Assembly (NCBI GenBank): GCA_009746045.1
Contig: RPFO01000072.1
Location: 315,605 to 379,604 of the forward strand
From: Mesostigma viride
Taxonomy: Eukaryota > Streptophyta > Mesostigmatophyceae > Mesostigmatales > Mesostigmataceae
Reading direction: 5' to 3'
Length of the DNA stretch: 64,000 nucleotides
Below the pieces are notes generated by a model. The model made no database searches and was not told the DNA's origin. It was given only the letters and a program-made list of their open reading frames with translations. Positions within the stretch are counted from its first letter, which is position 1. The number at the start of each line of letters is the position of its first letter. This document shows positions 1-37,100 of the stretch, one piece after another. Made by a program: the position numbers and the translations under genes.

Positions 1-780
1 ACTTGCGGGTCCTGGCGCTGCATCGCTAGATTCCTGGATGTTTTTTAGCAAGTTCGTCTGTGACGTGGCTGGCTTGCTGCAGCGCGTGGCCCACAACCTG
101 TCGGGAAGGTGTAATGCTTTTATTTACATGCTTCTCTGAAATTTCTTTTGCTTTATAGACAGTTGTGTTCGAGGAAATTCACGCGGTCTTCCTAAGCAGC
201 GGCATCATTTTCCCCAGACACTGACGAGCTGGCACCTGTCTCCTAAAGAAAGTGGCTCGTCCTTGTTAGAAAGGAGGCAGTGTGCATTTTGCGGGACACA
301 ATGCTTTGGTGGCACATGCGTCAGGTAGGTTGTTCCAATGGTCTCTTCACCTTTCCCACTGAGTAAATGATAGCCTTTGTCATGCTAACCAGAGCAGCTA
401 GCCACAGGTTGGCTGGATAAAAAGTCAGCTTATTTTCTCTTTATATACTGCATGTGTGGTCCTCCACATGTCCGGCTTGTTGGGCATTTTGGAACAGGGT
501 TTTTAATGTGTTGTTGGGTGGAACAACTTGGTTGTTGGCACAAAATCGCACATTATTAGCCTGAGATAGGCATGACATATGCTGCTCAGGCGTGTCGTCC
601 TACCAGCCTTGTTGATAAGGGTAGACTCACAAGGCTGGCTGTGCCGATGGAGGGGTGGGGCGTATGACGCTCCGGACATCCTCCTCACACTCCGTGATCA
701 AAGTGGGCATGTTTTTGGGTGTCTAGGGTAGCAAAACAGATGTCATTTTGGCTCAGCACTAGCTCAATTCTCTTTTAGCG
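1..780. other. Non-coding stretch, nothing recognised
   Basis: No frame here resembles a protein and no tandem array is evident. The composition is AT-richer than the exons of the downstream gene. The right end may be the diverged outer part of the transposon remnant that follows. Confidence 0.4.
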
Positions 781-1284
781 TCTACCCAGGTGGCATCACA
801 GGAAAATCAATAACTTGAGCTACGCTTGTCAGAATGAGCTCAAATTTTGGCAGTGTGTTTCCCCCCACTCAGTGGAATTTAAAATGTATGGATGACCCAA
901 TCTGATGTGTTAATGATTTGATTTATTTTTTTTTGCTAAAAAAAGTACCCATTTTGCGGGAAAATTAATAACTCAAACAAATGTGACCATTTTGGCCATG
1001 TAAATAGCCCAGCTTTTAAAAAAGTGGGGGAACTTTGCAGAAATGTATGGGCAGGTCATTTAGACAAGTGGTTTGTCTTGGGCAAAATATCTCATAAATA
1101 GCGTCTTTTTCTATTTTTAGCTCGCCACCGGTGCGTGGTTGGGGGTAGTACCCCCAACAAGTGGTGGTATGAATGTCCAAACATCATATTTATGGTACCC
1201 AATCATCACTAGATGGTTCCCATGTGCATTGGAACTGATACTCACTAAAGTCTGTTTTTCAGGCTTTTGGACGTGCGAGTCCCC
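781..1284 (+). mobile_element. Partial TTAA-target DNA transposon, copy A
   Basis: This block aligns end to end with the reverse complement of the transposon at 50085-57571. Shared landmarks are the CGCTTGTCAGAATGA segment near 824, the AAAGTACCC segment near 945, the GCGTCTTTTTCTATTTTTAG segment near 1105 and the GTACCCCC segment near 1149. It ends in CCCC followed by TTAA at 1285-1288, matching the TTAA-flanked ends of the other copy. It lacks a left inverted end, so it is truncated or diverged. It has no LINE at ATGATTTG (about 912-919), where copy B does, and so serves as an empty-site reference. Confidence 0.65.
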
Positions 1285-1317
1285 TTAAACCCCGAAAAGA
1301 AGAACCTGAAATATATG

Positions 1318-1334
1318 TATCAAGGAGACAACCA
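1318..1334 (+). repeat. Short dispersed motif TATCAAGGAGACAACCA
   Basis: The same 17 bases occur at 41134-41150 and 58634-58650, all on the plus strand. The latter two share GC after it. Surrounding sequence is otherwise different, so this may be the residual end of a dispersed repeat. Confidence 0.5.
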
Positions 1335-1379
1335 TGTATACCTGGCATTATATACTGCTTTACCAAAGATGCCCTCTAC

Positions 1380-1800
1380 CTACATGCAGTTTCACCCATG
1401 GAGTATGCCCCTTAGATCAACCCCTGTCACGCAGTGCGTTACCAATGATGATAGGTATTGGGCATACGTACATGCAGCTTCACCCATGCCGTACGCCCCT
1501 CAGGTCAACCCCTGGCACGCACCGTGCCTTACCAATGACCGGACAGGTAAGGAGTACCTAGTGCAGTTTCGCCCATGCAGTATGCCCCTGAGATCAACCC
1601 CTGTCACCTTTCTTTCCAGCACAACCCTTTGGTAAGAAACCAAAGCTTGCCACAAGGCCAAATTCAATATACGCATACGCATAATGCAACCTACGCATAC
1701 GCAAGATATGTATACACATAACATACAGCCTTACCAATGATACTCCCTACCTGCATGCGTTTCACCCGTGCAGTATGCCCCTCAGATCAACCCATGTCAC
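1380..1800 (+). repeat. Four copies of a ~50-bp repeat
   Basis: Copies begin near 1380, 1467, 1560 and 1750. They share a core reading roughly CATGCAGTTTCACCCATG then AGTATGCCCCTCAGATCA then ACCCCTGTCAC. The first three are spaced by about 90 bases and the fourth by about 190, so the array is irregular. Short open frames across it on both strands follow from the repeat and show no domain. Confidence 0.6.
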
Positions 1801-2434
1801 TTTCTTTCCAACACATCCGTTTGCTAAAAATACACAAGCTGGTGAGCCTCCAAGCACAGTGAAGCCTCCAAGCACAGTGAAGCCGGTGCTAAGAAACGTT
1901 TAATTGCCTCAATATTTACATACAACTGAGCAGCCTGCAGCAAACACCTTCCAACAAACCACTCAAAAACCACTCGATAAAACCCCGACAGCCGACATGT
2001 TTCGCTTCTTAGCAACGTTATCAACGTGAGGTTATGCCTTCTTTCCCGTCAGATAGCGCCAGATCCCTTGCCATGCCGCCCTGCAGCGCCGCCGGAGTTT
2101 TAATGATGTTATCTACGTTGCATGCCTGTGAGGTGTCAAGGCGCGAGCCACCACAAAAGATGATCCCACCACAAAGTAGATCCCACCACGAAAGGTATCG
2201 TCCCTCGCCCGGGGGCATAAGAAAGGGTCCGAATTCTCCCGATTTCTGGCCTGCGCTAGATGTCTCCTTGATAAAAATTTTCCCCCTTCCATGCAGGACG
2301 CGCATCCCGCGAGACTGGTGGCGCAAACCGATAGTTATGGAAATCTTGACGTAAAGCAGCACACTTTCGACTCAAAGGCCAGTATAAACGCTTCCTTGCC
2401 GTTGATTGAATCCCACAACACCTGACTTTTCAAA
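1801..2434. other. No gene seen
   Basis: Two overlapping frames of about 110 codons on opposite strands (2021-2362) have no recognisable motif. A short direct duplication of AGCCTCCAAGCACAGTGA lies near 1854-1883. Confidence 0.35.
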
Positions 2435-2812
2435 ATGCACAAACAACATCATTCAACGACCTTCTTTCACGAGTTCGCATGATTTCTCTGCATTCCGCAT
2501 GCTATCGTTGTCTTCGTCCCTTCGTGCCTTCGTTGCATCCGTTAAAATCTGTTGAAATCATTGAAAGCAACGCTACCGAGCTGTCCTTTGGCACGCAGCG
2601 ACTGCGGTCGCCACGACACGCAAAAACCAGGCAGCAACCGGGCAACATGCACAAACAACACCATTAAATGACCTTCTTTAATGGAAATCGTGCGAATTCT
2701 CTGAATTCCGCATGCTATCCTTGTCTTCGTCCCATCGTGCACTCGTTGCGTCCGTTGAAATTATTGAAACAAACCCTTAACGAGCTGTCCTCTGGCACGC
2801 AGCGACTGCGCA
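2435..2812 (+). repeat. Diverged tandem duplication of a ~170-bp block
   Basis: The block starting ATGCACAAACAACA at 2435 recurs at 2647, and the block ending GGCACGCAGCGACTGCG recurs about 204 bases later (near 2591 and 2795). The copies differ by scattered substitutions and small indels. A third partial occurrence of CACGCAGCGACTG appears near 2839. Confidence 0.65.
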
Positions 2813-4345
2813 GTCGACATGCAAAGTGACGAACCAACACGCAGCGACTGGGCAACAATTCTGTGGTCAAACTGACGCTAGTTCCCGGCCAATAACCGGG
2901 CAACAACCCCACCACGTTTGTCGCACACATACCGCTTGAATCGGTCGCAATGCCGAAATTCTGTGGTCAATAGGCCACGCTACTCGAATACGGAAGAGTT
3001 TGCGCAACACTTTTGGCAAGAGTTTGGGCAAACAACTTTAGGCACGCCAGCCAAAACGCTGTCTGACAAAAGTTTGGCCGCAATGGTGGCACAAATGGGC
3101 CAAACTTTGCCGCGCAACCAGTGGACGCAACCAAGCCAACGGCACGCATGTAAGGGAACCCCTACGGTCGACCCCCCAATCGCGGTCGCCGCGGAACGCT
3201 ACTCGCACGCGGCAACAGTTTGCTTTTAGGGTTTGCGCAAACAAATCGCTGTCTAAAATTGTAATATAAAGGGCAACAAGATCGGGGGCTCCGCCCCCGA
3301 ACCCCCGCTACTTGGCAGATTCTGTGCCTCAACGGCTTTTTGTGCCTCAACGGCGAGTACCAGCACAGCCGTACACTCCCGCTCACACAGCCCGCCCACT
3401 AGCAAGACAGCCGAACCTGTACGGCCGGCCACAGCCTGTGATCCCCTGGATTACGCCTCGATTCCATGCAAACTCATGGTGCCGGACGGTTTGCTGGCCT
3501 ATTTTGGGAAGCCGGTGGCTGAACCGAACCGCAACTAAACCTGTTATGTCAGTACGTCAGATCCGTCCGTCAGCTTTCTCGCTTTTTGCCAGCAACCGCC
3601 AAATACCCCTTGAATCGGTCCTCTCCTCGCCGTTTTCCCTGCCAATTTCCCTCGTCCGTTCCAAACGCCTAGGCCAATTTCGAGCTCAACTTGGCACGCA
3701 TCGTTTTGGCTCGCTCCTACGCTGAGCTACTAAATGTATTAGACCGTTACTCCGCCGTTACGTATATTTCCTCTAATGCTGGCGAAATTGGCTGGAGGTT
3801 GTTTGGCTACTCGTCTTAGAAGAGTTTGGGCGCCGGACGCTACGCGGTGACAGGCCGCTAGAAAGCCTACGGACACGATTTGCTGAAAGATTTTGTGGAA
3901 ACAAATTTTGCGTTCCGATTTTCGCGCTACTAGTGTACGGACAACGTTTGCCGGAAGAGTTTGCGGAAGAGTTTGCGCAGCCAAAAAGTAGTATAAAGGG
4001 CAATTATCTGTTTCCGGCGCGGCGCCGGCTATGGAAATAAGTCTAGACGAAGCGCTGAATTCCGGATTCCCAACGTGGCGGTCAAACGTTTGGAATGAAT
4101 CCTGTTAATTACCAGTCACGACGCGCGTCCGTACTCGCGTCACACTTGTAACAGGCTTGCCGGTGCCGACAAGAAGTCATGGAGAACCTCTAGCGAGGTT
4201 CGCTACTCACCGTCACGTAGACCATATTCCATGGCGATCGCGGGCGTGCCGGTGCTGACCATTGCCGGGAAGCAGCAAGTACCGCAGATCGAGTGCTCGC
4301 GTCAATGATTACACTGCCAACTATCACCAATTGTCCACGACGATA
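2813..4345. other. Intergenic, with two related TATA-like segments
   Basis: Two places carry ATAAAGGGCAA preceded by GTTTGCGCA-type motifs: near 3265 and near 3991. Each is followed by a GC-rich hairpin (GGGGGC TCC GCCCCC near 3285; CCGGCGCGGCGCCGG near 4014). AGAGTTTGCG motifs recur around 2995 and 3957-3978. They could be core promoters or ends of a decayed element. The second lies about 520 bases upstream of the receiver gene start. Open frames here (for example 3312-3725) show no domain. Confidence 0.35.
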
Positions 4346-4380
4346 ATGAACATATGCCTGTTCGTCAAGCATATGTTCAT
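4346..4380. repeat. 12-bp inverted repeat, 11-nt loop
   Basis: ATGAACATATGC at 4346-4357 is the exact reverse complement of 4369-4380. It lies about 140 bases upstream of the first codon of the receiver gene. Function unknown. Confidence 0.6.
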
Positions 4381-4516
4381 AATGTCATTGGCTTCTCCGT
4401 GACACTTAATGGAGTTCGACGAGGCTATGACAAAGCGGCATCGCGCTGTAAAGCTGCCAGTTGGGACGGTATAGCTGAAATGCGAAATTAATAAGACGGT
4501 TTGGGCACTAAGGTGC

Positions 4517-30464
<25,948 letters not shown>

Positions 30465-30880
30465 GTGCCCCTAGCCCTGTACAAACCTTTTTTTTCATAT
30501 TCAGAAAGAAATGGGATGTACTGCCAGGTCACCACCTCACCCGATGGCTCTCCCATGCCTGGGAGTGCCCACTTCTACCTAACCGTTGATACGGATGTCT
30601 GTCCCATTGATAGACACGGACGTATTTGTGTATATGTGCACCATAGAAACTTTTGTGCCGCATAACGGCTGAAATAACAGAACAGCTGTGCATTTCAGGC
30701 ATTTCCCTAGGATGGGGACACAGTGTTTTAGAGTCTCTGCACGTAATAGCCTTTTTCAAACGCAGTCCAGATATTCTCAGTTTCTTACCCCCAGCCCTTT
30801 CGGGGGCATTTGTACATAGGAACGTAGTTGACATAGGAACCATTCCCTCCTTGATAGGAATCACTTTTCACCTAAATTAA
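30465..30880 (+). other. Presumed 3' flank of the receiver gene
   Basis: No gene. A poly-T tract follows the stop at 30488-30495. I cannot identify a polyadenylation signal with confidence. Confidence 0.35.
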
Positions 30881-31800
30881 TTGATTAAGTATCAACAAAT
30901 GCTTGAGGATGCAAGGCTTCTGGGACTATCCGTACACGGTGCCCGCATGATAGACAATCAGAAACGGGCTGCCATCTGCGATAAGCACGTTCCTGAGGGG
31001 CATGCTCGTGTTTTCTCCCCACCGGCCCCGCGGCCCAGTGCTAGACAGGGTAGAAGTCAGTACGTGGAGGTTATTCCCCATGAGGATAGCCGCTTTACTA
31101 CCGAATTTTACCCATACTAGGATGTGCCGAACTCTCAAACTCTCAAATTCTCAAAATTCTCACTTCATTCACGCCGGCGGACTACCTGCGGACTGCTTGA
31201 CGCGGAGTCGCCGGGCTTCAAGTTCTGTAACTTACCGAACTCGCCGCAAGACGCCGCCGCGCTTTTTTGTACTTATTTTGGTACATGGCTTGCGTTGGGT
31301 TCATCGACGAGCATCGACGGTGCCATCCGACGGCGAAGAATAAGTTCGCCACAGCACAGCGCGACGCGATGGCTCTTTTCCATGTACAACGTGAGATGCA
31401 AAGTCCGCAACGCTGACCGAAATTCCGTCCAACACCATCGTACAGTACTACCAGTCAACCTCAGCCCCCGCCCTCTGAGAATTTGAGAATTGATTCCGAG
31501 TAGCCGTAACTAAAGCATGCCTCTAATTGGTACGTACCACCCCGTTGTAACACCGTCCCCCCCCCCCCTAATAGAGTCATGCCTCTTATTTCATTTGAAG
31601 GTACCTCAGCCCCCGCCCTCTGAGAATTTGAGAATTGAGAACTCTGGAGCCAATTTTACCCCGACTACCGCCGTGTCTGCCATTACAGTAGAGGACAGCT
31701 CAGATGAGGATTACATCCCCCTCTGTATGGTTGGGGCATGATGCAGATGATATTTGTAACTTTCGTGTAATTATTATCCTAATGAGATTAGCATTTTTTC
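30881..31800 (+). mobile_element. Dispersed element R, copy 1, interrupted
   Basis: Homologous to 58670-59010. Shared blocks include GGCTTCTGGGACTATCCGTA, GCTGCCATCTGCGATAAGCA, TTTTCTCCCCACSGG, GAGGATAGCCGCT and GAGGACAGCTC. This copy is split at 31104-31670 by an insertion flanked by ACTACCG on both sides. Short peptides in the two copies are similar (CDKHxPEG, FSPxAPRP), so the element may once have coded for protein. Confidence 0.65.
31104..31670. mobile_element. Foldback/MITE insertion inside element R
   Basis: Absent from the other R copy. Flanking ACTACCG at 31097-31103 and 31664-31670 fits a 7-bp target duplication. Near the ends, TCTCAAATTCTCA at the left is inverted as TGAGAATTTGAGA at the right. 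The right part contains a duplicated CCTCAGCCCCCGCCCTCTGA segment (near 31458 and 31603). Internal sequence GTGAGATGCAAAGTCCGC is shared with 32265-32282 of the next element. Confidence 0.6.
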
Positions 31801-31847
31801 CTCCTGTTCACCTTTGCCCGAACTTACAGACTTTTTTTTTGCAAACT

Positions 31848-32480
31848 TATAGCCCGAGGCGGGGCCCGAGATTAATTAAGAGGTACCTCAAAATTAAATA
31901 CGAGACATGCCTCTTTCCAGATATATTTTTGGGCGCGAGTTTCGATTGGCGTTAACTTGTAGTAGTGGACGACAAGTCGACAACATGTCAAGCCGTTTAA
32001 TTCATTTCGACTTTTACATTTTCACGTAGTTGTCAAAAAAGGATCAGTTATATACCCGACTTCTCCGTTAAATCTCATCGACCGGGTTTCGAAACAACCC
32101 ACGAACGCCGTAGATGCAGATCCAACGGAGTAAACAACGTCACGACCGACGCGGCGCCAAATAGTCGCCTAGGTTCCTACAGCTGTAGCTTTTCTGCGAG
32201 CCATTTTCGTGCCGCGTCGTGTACCCGTGAGATGTACCCGTGAGATGTACCCGTGAGATGTACCCGTGAGATGCAAAATCCGCTTGCCAGACCGGGATTC
32301 CGGGAACTCCGTCCAATACCGTCGTGCAGTACCACCAATGCACTACCAATCTATCAATCGTACAATACTACGACTTAACGCCAACAGAAACTCGCCTCCA
32401 AAACTATATATTCATAGAGGCACGCCTCTTATTTAATTTCAAGGTACCTCTTATTTAATCTCAGCCCCCGCAGACTTGTC
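31848..32480. mobile_element. Foldback element with ~100-bp inverted ends
   Basis: The left arm (about 31848-31975) and right arm (about 32346-32477) are imperfect inverted copies. Both carry GAGATTAA, AAGAGGTACCT, AAATTAAATA, TGCCTCT, GGCGCGAGTTTC-like and TTGGCGTTAA in mirrored order. The middle contains four 13-bp units of GTACCCGTGAGAT (32221-32272). No coding capacity. Confidence 0.65.
32221..32274 (+). repeat. 13-bp tandem repeat GTACCCGTGAGAT x4
   Basis: Four identical units in a row inside the foldback element. Confidence 0.9.
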
Positions 32481-33305
32481 TTCTCCCGGTTAGGGCTAAG
32501 TTTTGCAAAAAAAACTAAGTCCTAAGTCGAAACCATTTTTTCCTCCTGTTAGCATAGGTAGTTTTTTTATTGTGTTTTCTCGGACTTTCGGACTTTTTTT
32601 TTTCAAACTTACCTACCTCATGCAAAATTCTTAGTCCCAAGCGTACGCCCCGCTAAGGCAAAAAGCCCCACTTCCCGGAATCCCAGTGCGCGGTGCAGGT
32701 GCCTAAAATGGGACTATGGACCTGCTGGCGCTGCGCCACTTCTTTCGTGAGATCGGAAAATCTCACTAGCCCGCGCGAGGGCGCGCACTTCCGATTTCAA
32801 CTCCTACATGCCTCCCATCTTTGACTGGGATTTTTGCGCCGATCCTACGGCTGAGACTCCAGGATTGGGCGCGGCATGACCATGCAATTCCAGTAATGAC
32901 GGCTAACAGCCTGGTGTCATTAATTATTAATTAATTGATAGACACGTGACTGCGTCACGTGAGCATAAGTCCTCAGTGGGAGGGGAACATGGGATGGAAG
33001 CCTGGTGTCATGTCTAATTAAAGGTATTAGGTATTATGTTACCCCGTCAAGGTTAACTTACCGGACGGTTTTACGTACATTTTCGAGTTCTCGATCCACT
33101 TGTCTTCTCCGTCCCGAAGCATACCGACCCCAGAGTACGGTTTCCGTTCTGTACACTTGTCTTCTCCCGGTCAGAGCTAAGTTTTGGAAAAAACATAATT
33201 AAGTCGTAAGTCCAAAGTATTTTTTCCTCCTGTTAGCATAGTACTCTGTGGCATGTCCATGCGCATGACACGCAAGTACTTACTTACTTGGTTAATTAGC
33301 ACAGA
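32481..33305. other. Non-coding repeats related to element R
   Basis: TTTTTTCCTCCTGTTAGCAT occurs near 32549 and 33218. The segment around 33234-33290 (GTGGCATG, GCGCATGACACGCAAG, TACTTACTTACTT) recurs at 59006-59073. A second G-box palindrome CACGTGACTGCGTCACGTG lies at 32943-32961. No gene seen. Confidence 0.5.
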
Positions 33306-33475
33306 CTGCGTCACGTGGGTACCAATAAAGGAACCTTCAACCCCTATACATGAGGAGGGAGGGCACCCTAGCTTCTCTCACTAGTGCCCCAAGTGGGCGG
33401 CAGGCCACAGCTAGTAGAACGCTCTCTCCGCATCATGATGCAGGCGCATGCATCATGGTGTGGATGCGATACACT
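33306..33475 (+). repeat. G-box palindrome repeat family, copy 2
   Basis: Matches the copy at 22957: GACTGCGTCACGTGGGTACC, GGAACCTTCAACCCCTA, GAGGGAGGGCACCCTAGC and TTCTCTCACTAG. The left half of the palindrome is degraded (CACAGACTG). Confidence 0.7.
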
Positions 33476-33534
33476 GAACAAGAAGTCAGAGAGGCTGATG
33501 CAAAGCTGATGCTGTAAAGGTGAGGAGGGCAAGT

Positions 33535-34240
33535 GCGGCCTGCTCGTCAAGAAGCTCAAAGCCACCACCGCCCAAACCGACGCCCTGGCCGCACAGGTCC
33601 CGGCAATTGCAGTGCAGACGGCCACCATCGCAGCCCAGCCCATCCGGCCGGCAGATGGAGTAGCCTCTCGCCGCCTTCCTACGCGGACCTGCTGCGGTCA
33701 GCGACCGCCTCGACCACTGACGCCATCGCCACGAAACTCCAGGAGCTGGAAGACCTCCGCCAGGCAAAACAACGGGAGGCCACCGACCGCGCTCGCCGCA
33801 AGTGCCGAGTGGTGCTGCGTCGTTTCCCCCAGAAGCTGAGGGGAGACATGGCAACCACTAGCTCTTGCCGACGAGCTCAAGAACCAGCTAATTACCCTCG
33901 ATCATGGGCCGGCCTGGCACGCAGGTGACGTAGAACTGTAGTGGCCCGTAGTGGCTGCCACCGCCTTCCCCACTCACGGGACAAGGCGGCTCCCCCACCA
34001 GTCCTGCTCACCTTCCCCTCGATCCCCTGAGGACAAGTAGCGGTTCCTTTCCCGTCGCAAGAGGTTGTACGACCTCACCTAGAAGCTGGACGACGACCTG
34101 ACCGCCCCCGCTCAGCCGCAGCAGCGACGCGAACTGTGGCCGGAATACCTCCGCCACAAGCAGGATCCCCAGAAGCCCAAGGTGTACTGCATGGAGGGGC
34201 GGGGATCGACCTCGATGATCGACCACAAGACTGAGTGGTC
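33535..34240 (+). pseudogene. Broken LINE ORF1-like gene
   Basis: Read with several frame changes, the plus strand gives a plausible non-LTR ORF1 protein. It has an Ala/Thr-rich segment (VKKLKATTAQTDALAAQVPA), SPPSYADLLRS, a helical KLQELEDLRQAKQREATDRA, an RKCRVVLRRFP strand as in ORF1p RRM folds, LADELKNQLITLDHGPAWH, and REWPEYL-like residues near 34130. Multiple shifts and stops make it a dead copy. It is a different family from the intact ORF1 at 54133-55347. Confidence 0.5.
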
Positions 34241-36023
34241 CTGAAATTAATCAGCGGGACCTGACCAGCCCCTTCGATCCTTATTAGACAGGAGAGAGGA
34301 CGTGATCACTACGCCATCCTGGCATAGGAAATTCTGCCCCAGAAGAGCAGGCCCCTGATAGCCCTCCAAGACACAAAACGTACATAGTGTCCTGTCCAAG
34401 GATAGGAATAGACTACCTCACCCAGTACCTTCGTATGCACCCCGCCACTGAAGTCAGACACAAACTGATAGCTGGGCTCAGACATGCTGTACCCTGCTGC
34501 AGCTCTGGTCCCAATATTAAATGGAAACCTGAGAATTAGTGTTACCTCTAAGGCAGTGCCCAGCCCCAGATTGCCATCATTGGCAGCCACCTGAGCTTGC
34601 ATGGCTACAGTACCTTGGGCTGCTTCAGTCTTGCTGTACCTTGGGCTGCTTCTTGGCTCTTTGCAGAGCCCCAATCAATCCAGCCAAACTAATTGTCCCC
34701 TTAGGCTTGGTGAGAACCTGAGGCTTGACAGTGAACCCCCCAGCTTTTGACCTTGCAGTCTGTTCAACAAGTACCTCTGCATCCTGGCCAGGGCTGACAG
34801 ATTCCCCTCAGTGCAACAGATGTGGTCTGTGCATCAGTGATGTCACCTTGGATCTGAGAATCCTGCAGTCACCCTGTGAGCCCTGTGCCTGTCTGCCTGA
34901 CTGCCCTCATTCATCAGGTATATAGGCTTGACATATGACCAACTCAGCCGGTTTACTACATGCTTTGGTTCGTCCTCCATGCTGACCAAGCATGCATCAT
35001 TTAGCTTCATCAACCTGGATAATTCCACCACAGGACTCCAGCTATGTACCACGTACGTTTGCCATAAAGGCCAGGTATAACTTCCTTCCAAGCAAGGACC
35101 TTCTGACCCACTCAGTGTGGCTCCAGCATCTCAGTCCAACCTCGGTCCTTCTCCCTCAGCTTGGCAAAAGAAACATGTGCAGCTTGCTTCCAGCCCTCCA
35201 GCTATAGCACATGTGCAGGATTCAGGCCATGATACATACCCACTGGACTGACAGCAACTCCATCAAAGTAGAGGTTAACGGACTGCTGTTCAGACGCAGC
35301 TCCACGTTCCTCATCCATTATATGCACTCCTGACATGTGCAGGTGCAGAAAGGGGTATGTACCCAGTCTTCAGATATGATCATCTTCTTGACCTCTTGGA
35401 TTGCCCTCTCAATAGCACCCTGCTGCCCATGAGCCTCCCTATAGGTGTAACCAGCAAGTTACTCTGGAAGGGTGGGATCACCCTGGAGGAGATGCTGAAA
35501 CCGGCACGTCCACCTGGATCCTAGTTGTAGGAAACTTGGCTCGCACATTCTGCAAGGCAGCCAGCAAATACCTGTTCTTCATACAAGGCAAATGCTCAAG
35601 CACGGAAGGACCTTGCTTGTACTTAGTGTACCTGTCCACACACACACACACACACACCAACAATTGCATGCCCCTGATATGCTGCATGGATGTCGCACTA
35701 GCTGCAGATCGATCACTGGTCAATGCTCCGACTGAGGTAGAGACTTGGCATGTGACTTCCTGGGCTTGTTGGATGACAACTGGCATTTACACCGTGAGGC
35801 AGCTTGCTGGCACGCCTTGAGAAGAGGTGCCTTGCCCATACGGAAAGCAAAGTTGTTGGACAATTAAAGAAGTGGCATGCCCATGCAAACATGGTGTAAC
35901 TGGGCACCCAGCTCCTGGTGGCACTGTCTGAGTCCTGAAGCAGTACCTGGCACAGTCAGGACTGTGCTGTCAGGTTAGTCCAGCATCACCATGCTGACTT
36001 CCATCCTATTCTGACTCAGCACC
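34241..36023 (-). mobile_element. Decayed copia-like retroelement, pol part
   Basis: With the hAT insertion removed, this region continues the gag-like sequence at 37671-39290 on the minus strand. Minus-strand fragments resemble a Ty1/copia integrase: CHQELGAQLHH near 35930 (zinc-binding half), then DRYTKYKQGPSVLEHL and ALQNVRAKFPTTRI near 35550-35650 (core). Stops and shifts occur throughout, and a (CA)n tract at 35638-35658 interrupts it. No reverse transcriptase motif could be recognised in 34241-35400, so that part is uncertain. Confidence 0.4.
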
Positions 36024-36476
36024 GGAGTCACCCGTGTTGGTCCGTACGGCAACTCGGGTATGAAAGTACGCCGTATTGTACGGTACCGACGCTTTCGACC
36101 GCGTACGCCGTACGATTTTCGCTGTTTTTCACTTTGGACTTAGCCGATTTCGGAGGTCGCGGAGGGCGGGGGGGCAGGTGTCACGCGAGATTGAGGCGAT
36201 AGCAGAAATTGCAGCGAGTGCATAGCTACTCCCTAGTACGCGCGTGACAGTGCACCTTTTTCCTTTTTAACAGGATTTTTTATTGCGTGGGAGAAAAGCT
36301 GTAAGGGGACAGCCTGGCAGAATCATAAGGTTGAGACACGCGTGCAGTTCTAGAAGGACGCAATTATTAAAGTAGAAGGACGCGGACAATTGACGAGGAA
36401 AATGGACGAGGAAAATGGAGGGTGGTGCGACGGTTCATGCATTATGCGCCAGGCAATCACCTACTAAGATGAGACC

Positions 36477-36911
36477 ATGGCGCTGCGTAGAGCCCCAAAC
36501 GACAGAAAAGTAGAGGAGTATCAATACCTCCATCTGATTGACGAGGTGGAAAAGACCGTTCATGGGGAAGAGGTGGTAGTCGGCCAGAGGTGGGAGTGCG
36601 AGCTGTGCGATTACAAGTTCGGCAGGCCTGGCAGCTTTAGCAAGGATCGCGCTGTCGGCCATCTCGGCCACCTCCCCAACAAGGGAGCCGCGTTTTGCAA
36701 GGAGTCCGGGAATGTAGAAGGCCTGATCGGGAGGCTTCAGGCGGCTGAGGCAGCCCGGTTGGAAAGGAGAGAGCTGAGGGCAGCGCTCGGTGCCCGCGTT
36801 GCCAAGGCCCTTCTGCCTGCCGCTGCCCCGGGTGCTGGCCCTTGTGGCTCTGGCAAGGCAGTGCAGAAGACGATTCCACAGTGCTTTTCCAGGCATATCC
36901 TTGGCAGTTGA
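36477..36911 (+). CDS. BED-type zinc finger protein of the hAT-like element
   Basis: 144 residues. After an N-terminal acidic/hydrophobic segment comes GQRWECELCDYKF with Cys41 and Cys44, then AVGHLGHLPNKGAAFC with His62 and Cys74. This spacing fits the BED finger at the N-terminus of hAT transposases, which binds the element's ends. A helical segment LIGRLQAAEAARLERRELRA follows. The frame stops well short of a full transposase (commonly over 600 residues). It may be a truncated transposase, or exon 1 of a spliced one: CAG-type acceptor sites recur downstream. Confidence 0.55.
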   Translation: MALRRAPNDRKVEEYQYLHLIDEVEKTVHGEEVVVGQRWECELCDYKFGRPGSFSKDRAVGHLGHLPNKGAAFCKESGNVEGLIGRLQAAEAARLERRELRAALGARVAKALLPAAAPGAGPCGSGKAVQKTIPQCFSRHILGS

Positions 36912-37100
36912 CAGCGTTATCTGGGCATGCCCAGATAACTGCAGTTTGCCACATACTTTTTCTCAGGAATGCCCTGGCAGTTGACGGTGTGTTTTCTGGG
37001 CTACTTGCCACTTCGTATTTACTTTTTCGGGCATTTCCTTGGCAGTTAATTGTGTGGTTCATTCTGCATGGGTTGATTGCCGTTTTATTTTTCAGGGATT
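36895..37100 (+). repeat. ~66-bp tandem repeat, three copies
   Basis: Each copy has CTTGGCAGTTGAC or a close form near its start and a TTTTTC tract near its end (copies from about 36895, 36968 and 37033). The first copy contains a perfect 22-bp palindrome at 36917-36938 with half TTATCTGGGCA. Confidence 0.65.

Noticed and set aside
3312-3725. 137-codon plus-strand frame upstream of the receiver gene
   Set aside because: Arg/Pro/Ser-biased, no domain, no splice phase linking it to exon 1.
36435-36896. 153-codon minus-strand frame opposite the BED-finger frame
   Set aside because: No motif, whereas the plus strand has correctly spaced Cys/His residues and lies within defined transposon ends.
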